This document shows, in pieces, positions 1-5,051 of a DNA stretch of 7,221 nt. The stretch spans positions 1-7,221 of the forward strand of contig CAJXIT010000174.1 of NCBI GenBank assembly GCA_913054055.1, written 5' to 3'. This DNA comes from an uncultured Thalassolituus sp. Lineage in GTDB: Bacteria; Pseudomonadota; Gammaproteobacteria; Pseudomonadales; Oceanobacteraceae. Position 1 is the stretch's first letter. Each line of letters opens with the position of its first letter. Under the pieces are notes generated by a model, which saw only the letters and a program-made list of their open reading frames with translations, was not told where the DNA came from and ran no database searches. Made by a program: the position numbers and the translations under genes.

Positions 1-5
1 ACGAG

Positions 6-42
6 AAAAAGCATCATCAAAGAAGGCCATCTTTGATGATGC
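6..42 (-). terminator. Intrinsic terminator of the ybfE-like gene
   Basis: Positions 11-22 (GCATCATCAAAG) pair perfectly with 31-42 (CTTTGATGATGC); one more A-T pair can close the loop to six bases. Read on the minus strand, the stem is followed at once by five T residues (complement of 6-10). This is a textbook Rho-independent terminator about 30 bases past the stop codon of the minus-strand gene. On the plus strand no T run follows the stem, so it should act in one direction only. Confidence 0.9.
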
Positions 43-72
43 GGGCTGTGTAGGAGACACTGCACAGTACAA

Positions 73-390
73 CTAACCTTCTTGGTTATTCTCTTCCTGC
101 TGGCTTTCAGCATTCATTTCACGCAAAGCAAACCACTCACTGATACTCAACTCCACCACTTCGGTACGAGTACAGTCATGCTGCTGTGCGTATAAATCTA
201 ATTTTTCCACCAAGTCCTGAGGCATTTTTACCTCCATTCGGCGCATACCCTTGTTTTTATCACGGGCACGCTGGACACGCTTATTAATCCTTAACTGCAC
301 CTCACGAGGGTAAGGGTTAGATCGTGGCCGACCTTTTTGTCTCTCGGTGAACATATCGATCGTAGTGCGATCTTCTAACTGCACGCCCAT
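73..390 (-). CDS. ybfE: YbfE-like ribbon-helix-helix DNA-binding protein
   Basis: This is a 105-residue cytoplasmic protein, close to the usual length of about 95-105 for YbfE, a LexA-regulated protein of E. coli whose role is not well understood. The signature recalled for the family is clear: DRTTIDMF at 7-14, GRPRSNP at 20-26 and QLRINKRVQ at 32-40, followed by a basic stretch (RARDKNKGMRR). After this comes a ribbon-helix-helix fold: a strand RRMEVKM (50-56) and two helices (about 57-71 and 74-88, the second starting TRTEVVEL). The last 15 residues are acidic and Gln/Asn rich, probably disordered. The ATG at 388-390 is chosen because AGGAGG lies four bases upstream. It is transcribed divergently from the Lon-like gene and ends in its own terminator. 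DNA binding is inferred from the fold. No standard LexA box (CTGT-N8-ACAG) was found in front of it, unlike in E. coli. The family call is sure; the biological role is not. Confidence 0.9.
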   Translation of the reverse strand: MGVQLEDRTTIDMFTERQKGRPRSNPYPREVQLRINKRVQRARDKNKGMRRMEVKMPQDLVEKLDLYAQQHDCTRTEVVELSISEWFALREMNAESQQEENNQEG

Positions 391-394
391 GGGG

Positions 395-400
395 CCTCCT
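395..400 (-). promoter_or_regulatory. Ribosome binding site of ybfE-like gene
   Basis: On the minus strand the sequence reads AGGAGG-CCCC-ATG. It is a perfect Shine-Dalgarno core, but with only four bases between it and the start codon, slightly tight. It fixes the start at 390. Confidence 0.8.
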
Positions 401-427
401 TTCTATATTGTGTCTAACATACCATTA

Positions 428-456
428 ACTATGACCTGTCATCGTTAATTAGTCAA
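428..456 (-). promoter_or_regulatory. Candidate sigma-70 promoter of ybfE-like gene
   Basis: On the minus strand TTGACT (complement of 451-456, five of six matches to the -35 consensus) is separated by 17 bp from CATAGT (complement of 428-433, four of six matches to the -10). This would start transcription about 30 bases before the start codon. The region is AT-rich, so chance matches are possible; there is no experimental support. Confidence 0.45.
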
Positions 457-511
457 ATAAAAATATGGGGTTAATTAAAAATCGTCCTATCTTGTCTATT
501 AATTAGTGAAA
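445..511. repeat. Repeated TTAATTA motif in divergent intergenic region
   Basis: TTAATTAGTCAAA at 445-457 and TTAATTAGTGAAA at 499-511 are direct copies differing at one base, 54 bp apart start to start. A shorter copy, TTAATTAAAA, lies between them at 471-480. The first copy overlaps the candidate -35 box of the ybfE-like gene, and the last lies in the spacer of the candidate promoter of the Lon-like gene. This placement would suit a shared operator, but the AT-rich composition makes chance a real alternative. Confidence 0.4.
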
Positions 512-520
512 ACCTATGAA
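492..520 (+). promoter_or_regulatory. Candidate promoter of the Lon-like gene
   Basis: TTGTCT (492-497) and TATGAA (515-520) each match four of six bases of the sigma-70 consensus, with a 17-bp spacer. The same stretch reads CTTGTCT then AACCTATGA, which only weakly recalls a heat-shock sigma-32 promoter (CTTGAAA / CCCCATNT). Neither reading is strong. Confidence 0.3.
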
Positions 521-568
521 TTCTCTTGCTCACAAAGCTTTTTCACCATAAGGTTTGCAGCATCTAAC

Positions 569-573
569 AGGAG
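569..573 (+). promoter_or_regulatory. Ribosome binding site that decides the Lon-like start
   Basis: AGGAG lies 11 bases before the ATG at 585. The longer reading frame could open at the TTG at 555, but this site falls inside that extension and points to 585. The TTG has no comparable site at a suitable distance. Confidence 0.75.
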
Positions 574-584
574 TTTTTTCTTTA

Positions 585-3020
585 ATGAGTAAAGCGATAC
601 ACCCGTCTCTGACACCTGATCAGTTATCAATACAAATACCCGATTCCTACTTACCCATCGAAACCAGTCGCGAGCTGACTCCCTATAACGGAGTACTGGG
701 CCAAGAGCGTGCCGTAAGCGCCATTCAATTTGGCGTGGCTATGGACCGCCCTGGCTACAATGTTTATGTAATGGGTGACTCGGGCACCGGCCGAAGCTCT
801 TACATTACCGAGTATTTAAAAAGTGAGGCCAAGCGCCAAGCCAGCCCAAGTGACTGGGCCTATGTAAACAACTTTGATAACAACCGTGAGCCATTAAAAT
901 TAGAATTAGCCGCAGGCCAAGGCCATACGCTTAAAAAAGATTTAGAAACGTTAATCGATAATTTACTGGCCACCTTCCCTGCTGCATTTGAGCACCCAAC
1001 CTATCAGCAGAAAAAAAGCCTGATTGACCGTGACTTCAATTTAAAATACGACAAAGTCATTGATCGCATTGAGCAGTCAGCACTTAAAGTGCAAATTGCC
1101 ATGTATCGCGATACAGCTTCCATTTCTTTCTTGCCGATGAAAGACGGTAAAACCATGGAAGAAACTGAGTTTGCATTATTAGATGAACAGCAACGTGACG
1201 ACTTCCATAACAATGTGCACGCATTAGAAGGTCAATTGAATGAAGGTTTAATCCCCCTTCCTCAATGGAAACGTGAAACCACCGAAGCCCTTAAAAAGTT
1301 AAATAAAAACACCATTGATGAATCGGTCATCCCACTAATCAAACCATTAGAAGAACGCTACAAAGATGTTCAAGGGGTTTTGGATTATTTAGATAAGCTC
1401 AAACAAAACCTACATAAAACGGTTATTGCAGAGTTGACCGACGACCGTATTTTAGAGAGTCGAGAAGAAAGCGCTAAGCGTTTATTTTTAGAAGAGACCT
1501 ATCTTCCAAATTTATTAGTAAGTCGCCACAGCGATTCAGGCGCCCCCGTGATTTATGAAGCCCACCCAAATTACGCAAACTTATTCGGCCGCATTGAATA
1601 CACCAGCGAACAAGGTGCGCTCGTTACCCATTACCGAAAAATTTGCCCTGGCGCTCTACACCGTGCCAATGGCGGCTATTTAATTGTGGATGCAGAAAAA
1701 CTGTTACACGAACCATTTGTATGGGACGCTTTAAAACGAGCTCTGTCGTCACGACAATTAAAAATTGAAAGCCCTTACAGCGAAATGGGCTTGGTCAGTA
1801 CCACAACCCTAATTCCTGAGTGGCTACCCCTGGATGTGAAAATCGTATTGATTGGTTCTCGCAGTACGTATTATTTACTGCAAGACCTAGATGATGACTT
1901 TAATGATATGTTCCGTGTTTTAGTGGATTTTGATAATCACCTAGATTGCAGCCAAGAACACATCGATTCTTTTTCACGTTTACTGCACAGCCGTTGTGTT
2001 GAAAAAGAATACGCAGCCATTACTCGCAGCGGCATCATTCGATTAATCGAACAAAGCGCCCGCCTTGCAGAGGACCAGCGTCAATTAAGTGCCCGCATTG
2101 GGGACTTATTTGAACTCTTAGCCGAAGCTGAATTTGTAAGAAAAATGGCCCAAGACGAATTAATCACTGATATTCATGTAAGTCGCGCATTGGACGCAAA
2201 AGAACAACGTAGTGGTCGAATTCAAAAAGAAATTTTAGATGACATTTTAGATGGCACCATCCTAATTGATACCTGCGGTGAAGCCATTGGTAAAATTAAT
2301 GGCCTTACTGTGCTGTCCATTGGTGATGCATCATTTGGCGCCCCTGCACGCATAACTGCAACGGTTTACCCTGGCGGCCGCGGCATTGTGGACATTGAGC
2401 GTGAAGCAAACCTTGGCCAAAATATTCATACCAAAGGCGTAATGATTTTAACCGGTTACCTTGGCCATACCTACGCACAAGAGTTCCCGTTAGAAGTGTC
2501 GGCCTCTATCGCCATGGAACAAAGCTATGGCTACATAGATGGCGACAGCGCATCTTTGGCAGAAGCTTGTGCATTAATCAGTGCGTTAAGTCACACCCCT
2601 ATTCATCAAAGTTTGGCGGTTACAGGCTCGATTAACCAATATGGTGAAGTACAAGCGGTTGGCGGTATCAATGAAAAAATTGAAGGCTTCTTTGCCATCT
2701 GTAAAGCCCGCGGCTTAAACAACCAGCAAGGGGTGTTAATACCCGCTGCCAACGTCAAACATCTTGTATTGAAAAAAGAAGTCATTGACGCTGTTATCGA
2801 AGGTAAATTTCACATATACGGCATCAGCAGTGTGGACCAAGCCCTAGAAATTATGATGGACAAAAAAGCTGGCAAAATCAGCAAGCGCGGCAAATTTCCT
2901 CGCGGCAGCATCAACTATAAAGTGCTTGAACGCTTACGAGACATTGCTGAGATTGGCAGTGAAGAAGAACACGAAGAAAAGAACAAAGAAAAAGAGAAAG
3001 AGAAAGAGAAAGAGAAATAA
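585..3020 (+). CDS. Lon-family ATP-dependent protease (AsrA/PA0779 type)
   Basis: This is a cytoplasmic AAA+ protease of the Lon-like group whose ATPase part belongs to the AAA_32 type; E. coli Lon itself is a different subfamily. From ATG 585 it has 811 residues, near the usual length of about 800. LGQERAV (38-44) begins the ATPase core. The P-loop GDSGTGRSS (64-72) has Arg70 where classical Walker A motifs have Lys. A long helical insertion of roughly 200 residues follows before the Walker B-like GGYLIVDAEKLL (Asp369). The Lon protease domain covers about 560-765. Its catalytic dyad is Ser655 in DGDSAS and Lys698 in GGINEKIEGF, 43 residues apart as in E. coli Lon. The protein should therefore be an active peptidase. 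The tail ends in a highly charged Glu/Lys stretch (about 793-811). The P. aeruginosa relative AsrA is linked to heat and aminoglycoside stress; that role is only inferred here. The gene stands alone with its own terminator, divergent from the ybfE-like gene. ATG 585 is preferred over TTG 555 because of the ribosome binding site. Confidence 0.93.
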   Translation: MSKAIHPSLTPDQLSIQIPDSYLPIETSRELTPYNGVLGQERAVSAIQFGVAMDRPGYNVYVMGDSGTGRSSYITEYLKSEAKRQASPSDWAYVNNFDNNREPLKLELAAGQGHTLKKDLETLIDNLLATFPAAFEHPTYQQKKSLIDRDFNLKYDKVIDRIEQSALKVQIAMYRDTASISFLPMKDGKTMEETEFALLDEQQRDDFHNNVHALEGQLNEGLIPLPQWKRETTEALKKLNKNTIDESVIPLIKPLEERYKDVQGVLDYLDKLKQNLHKTVIAELTDDRILESREESAKRLFLEETYLPNLLVSRHSDSGAPVIYEAHPNYANLFGRIEYTSEQGALVTHYRKICPGALHRANGGYLIVDAEKLLHEPFVWDALKRALSSRQLKIESPYSEMGLVSTTTLIPEWLPLDVKIVLIGSRSTYYLLQDLDDDFNDMFRVLVDFDNHLDCSQEHIDSFSRLLHSRCVEKEYAAITRSGIIRLIEQSARLAEDQRQLSARIGDLFELLAEAEFVRKMAQDELITDIHVSRALDAKEQRSGRIQKEILDDILDGTILIDTCGEAIGKINGLTVLSIGDASFGAPARITATVYPGGRGIVDIEREANLGQNIHTKGVMILTGYLGHTYAQEFPLEVSASIAMEQSYGYIDGDSASLAEACALISALSHTPIHQSLAVTGSINQYGEVQAVGGINEKIEGFFAICKARGLNNQQGVLIPAANVKHLVLKKEVIDAVIEGKFHIYGISSVDQALEIMMDKKAGKISKRGKFPRGSINYKVLERLRDIAEIGSEEEHEEKNKEKEKEKEKEK
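2988..3017 (+). repeat. Hexanucleotide GARAAA repeat coding a Glu-Lys tail
   Basis: Four perfect copies of GAGAAA (2994-3017) follow one variant copy GAAAAA (2988-2993), directly before the TAA stop of the Lon-like gene. They encode five Glu-Lys units. Because the unit is six bases long, slipped-strand changes would add or remove Glu-Lys pairs without breaking the frame. Confidence 0.9.
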
Positions 3021-3040
3021 TCATCCGCTTTCTCAGCATA

Positions 3041-3068
3041 AAGCCCCCGCTCACCACGGGGGCTTTTT
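3041..3068 (+). terminator. Intrinsic terminator of the Lon-like gene
   Basis: Positions 3041-3049 (AAGCCCCCG) pair with 3057-3065 (CGGGGGCTT) around a seven-base loop (CTCACCA). The stem is GC-rich and its 3' side runs into TTTTT (3064-3068). It lies 20 bases after the stop codon and separates the protease gene from the kinase gene. The other strand begins with only two A-T pairs and no long T run, so it is chiefly one-directional. Confidence 0.93.
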
Positions 3069-3077
3069 CGTATATAG

Positions 3078-3162
3078 ATTGCAGGTATAGTAAATCTAAC
3101 TTTAATAGCAAAGGATTATATAGCAAGCCAAAGCCAACTCCCCTGCACAGCTATACTGCAAT
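3078..3162. repeat. Imperfect long inverted repeat upstream of the kinase
   Basis: ATTGCAGGTATAG (3078-3090) and CTATACTGCAAT (3151-3162) are inverted copies: the reverse complement of the second is ATTGCAGTATAG, identical to the first except for one extra G. The arms are 60 bases apart and lie between the preceding terminator and the kinase start. They could be paired operator half-sites or the stem of a large hairpin in the leader RNA; no T run follows, so a terminator is unlikely. Confidence 0.6.
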
Positions 3163-3183
3163 AATGGCGACTAAAACCGACCG

Positions 3184-3188
3184 AAGGA
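3184..3188 (+). promoter_or_regulatory. Ribosome binding site of the hybrid kinase
   Basis: AAGGA lies eight bases before the ATG at 3197, a normal spacing that supports this start. Confidence 0.7.
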
Positions 3189-3196
3189 AAGCGTGA

Positions 3197-4858
3197 ATGA
3201 GCTCAGGAAGTGAGTTGTTGTTCGGCGACGAGCCTGACGATGACTCTTCTATCGAATTACCCGATAGAGCCGATGGGAAAGAATACCTAGTACTGGTAGT
3301 GGATGATGACGAATACGTTCATCAGCTAACCAAAATGGTATTGCGCGGCTTCAGTTTTGAAGACTCGCCCATCCGACTTGCCAGTGCCATGAGCGGACAA
3401 GAAGCCATAGAATATTTAAACAAACATAGCAATGTGGCGGTTGCCTTGGTCGATGTTGTCATGGAAACAGACCATGCTGGCTTAGACCTTGTAAACCACA
3501 TCCGTAACGACTCCAACAACAATGAAATCAGACTGATTGTTCGAACCGGTCAACCTGGTGCAGCTCCTGAGGAGTCGGTATTTCGCGATTACGACGTTAA
3601 CGATTACCTAAGCAAAACTGAATTAACCGCACACAAACTTAGAATGGCCCTATTGAATGCCCTGCGTTCATACCGAGACATTCGCCATGCAGTGGATTTA
3701 CAAAAGCAAATTATGCAGGCTGAACAAGAGTCTGAAGCAGCGGCAGCGGCATCAGAAGCTAAGTCCCAGTTTTTAGCTCACATGAGTCATGAGATACGTA
3801 CCCCGCTAAATGGCATCATAGGCATTGCTGACTTGCTGTCACAATCACAACTGGATGATAGTCAAAGCCAATACTTAAAAACCATTCGTAATTCTGGCGA
3901 AGCATTGCTTGCCATCATTAACGACATTTTAGACTTTTCAAAAATTGAAGCCGGTAAACTGGAACTAGAAAATACCGATTTCTGCTTAAAAGAACTTGGG
4001 CAATCCTTAAACGACTTATTCATCGCTCAACTAACAGAAAAACAACTAGAGTTTAAATTTACCCTTGATCCAGAGCTGCCCGAATACATCAAAGGCGACC
4101 CCCTACGCTTAAAGCAAATTCTATTAAATCTTATTGGCAACAGCTTAAAGTTCACATCAACTGGCGGTGTATATGTGCATGTCAAAGCCGTGCAATCCCA
4201 GCCGGATTTACGCATCGAGTTTAATGTAACGGATACAGGCATTGGCATTCCAGATGATAAGCAAAAAGTGCTGTTTCAAGCTTTTACTCAAGTGGATTCA
4301 TCCACTACTCGTAAATACGGTGGCACGGGGTTAGGACTGCAAATCAGTAAACGTTTAGTCGAACTCATGAATGGTGAAATTCATGTGGAAAGCCAGCAAG
4401 GTCAGGGTTCCAGTTTTATTTTCACCATTGACATGGGCAAGGGTAGCAAACCACAAGAATCTGAAATAGAACACCTAACGACCAATAGACCCTCGTCTGA
4501 TATCCGAGTTTTAGTCGCTGAAGACAACAAAACCAATCAGGTTGTGATCCGAGCTATGCTCAAAAAATTGGGCTATGCATTTGATATTTTTGAAAATGGC
4601 CAAGAAGCCATCAACGCCCTTAACCACAACCAATATGACATCGTATTAATGGACTGCCAAATGCCCGTTCTTGATGGCCTAGAAGCCACAAGGGATATTC
4701 GTAAAAGCCCTCAATGGAAAGCTCTCCCCATCATTGCTCTAACCGCAGGTGCCACAGATAAAGAGCAAACCGAATGCGAAGCAGCTGGCATGAATGATTT
4801 TTTATCCAAACCCATCACCATAGGTGTATTAGAGTCCACATTGAAAAAATGGCACTAA
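3197..4858 (+). CDS. Soluble hybrid histidine kinase, REC-HisKA-HATPase-REC
   Basis: This is a 553-residue cytoplasmic two-component protein with no signal peptide or membrane segment. The N-terminal receiver (about 30-160) has acidic pocket residues Asp36-Asp38, phospho-acceptor Asp86 in ALVDVVMETD, Thr117 and Lys140. Its wording (VVMETDHAGL, RTGQPG, NDYLSKTELT) is that of receivers usually joined to a DUF3369 domain. A short coiled coil rich in Ala/Glu (about 165-190) leads to the HisKA domain with His198 in MSHEIRTP. The ATPase domain shows the N box (Asn311, Asn315), DTGIGIP (346-352) and GGTGLGL (375-381). The C-terminal receiver (about 435-553) has Glu442-Asp443, phospho-acceptor Asp486 in LMDCQMP, Thr517 and Lys538. 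All key residues are present, so kinase activity and phosphotransfer are expected. There is no Hpt or DNA-binding domain, so a separate Hpt protein and regulator are probably needed. Input is likely phosphorylation of the first receiver. It lies 176 bp after the Lon-like gene, beyond a terminator, so it is probably transcribed from its own promoter. The signal and target are unknown. Confidence 0.95.
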   Translation: MSSGSELLFGDEPDDDSSIELPDRADGKEYLVLVVDDDEYVHQLTKMVLRGFSFEDSPIRLASAMSGQEAIEYLNKHSNVAVALVDVVMETDHAGLDLVNHIRNDSNNNEIRLIVRTGQPGAAPEESVFRDYDVNDYLSKTELTAHKLRMALLNALRSYRDIRHAVDLQKQIMQAEQESEAAAAASEAKSQFLAHMSHEIRTPLNGIIGIADLLSQSQLDDSQSQYLKTIRNSGEALLAIINDILDFSKIEAGKLELENTDFCLKELGQSLNDLFIAQLTEKQLEFKFTLDPELPEYIKGDPLRLKQILLNLIGNSLKFTSTGGVYVHVKAVQSQPDLRIEFNVTDTGIGIPDDKQKVLFQAFTQVDSSTTRKYGGTGLGLQISKRLVELMNGEIHVESQQGQGSSFIFTIDMGKGSKPQESEIEHLTTNRPSSDIRVLVAEDNKTNQVVIRAMLKKLGYAFDIFENGQEAINALNHNQYDIVLMDCQMPVLDGLEATRDIRKSPQWKALPIIALTAGATDKEQTECEAAGMNDFLSKPITIGVLESTLKKWH

Positions 4859-5051
4859 CCACCCGCCAACCACTTTCCGCCCTCTGCGTTCAAAGTCACA
4901 CAAACCGCATAAGCTCCCAATGGAAAAACGCTTAATTGGTTATAAAACGCCTCACATCAAAAGCAATACAGTCTAGACATTTTAAGGCATTTCCAGCGCC
5001 GCCCATTACACTTTAAATAAATGGATTTTACTCGGCATTCAATTGATTTGT
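4859..5051. other. Intergenic region between kinase and subtilase
   Basis: No open reading frame with a plausible start, no RNA gene and no convincing terminator was seen. A 5-bp stem (CCAAT 4917-4921 with ATTGG 4935-4939) is too weak and lacks a T run. TTTCCA (4990-4995) and TTAAAT (5013-5018), 17 bp apart, are a poor promoter candidate (four of six matches each) for the downstream gene. Confidence 0.5.

Noticed and set aside
46..67. CTGT...ACAG pair near the left end, resembling a LexA box
   Set aside because: The half-sites are 14 bases apart instead of 8, and it lies downstream of the minus-strand gene, where a repressor site makes little sense.
463..470. CCCCATAT on the minus strand, matching a heat-shock sigma-32 -10 element
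   Set aside because: No CTTGAA-like -35 element lies at the required distance upstream on that strand.
555..584. N-terminal extension of the Lon-like protein from TTG 555
   Set aside because: The ribosome binding site for ATG 585 falls inside it, and the extension (MQHLTGVFSL) adds no recognisable family sequence.
2911..3126. Minus-strand reading frame with a Leu/Ser-rich, membrane-like stretch
   Set aside because: The hydrophobic run is only the complement of the Glu-Lys hexamer repeat, and the frame crosses the terminator at 3041-3068; it has no ribosome binding site and is a shadow of the protease gene.
4917..4939. CCAAT/ATTGG hairpin after the kinase gene
   Set aside because: Five base pairs, a 13-base loop and no T run; not a credible terminator.
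4925..4950. Direct repeat AAAACGC, two copies 19 bp apart
   Set aside because: Seven bases in AT-rich non-coding sequence is well within chance, with no promoter element tied to it.
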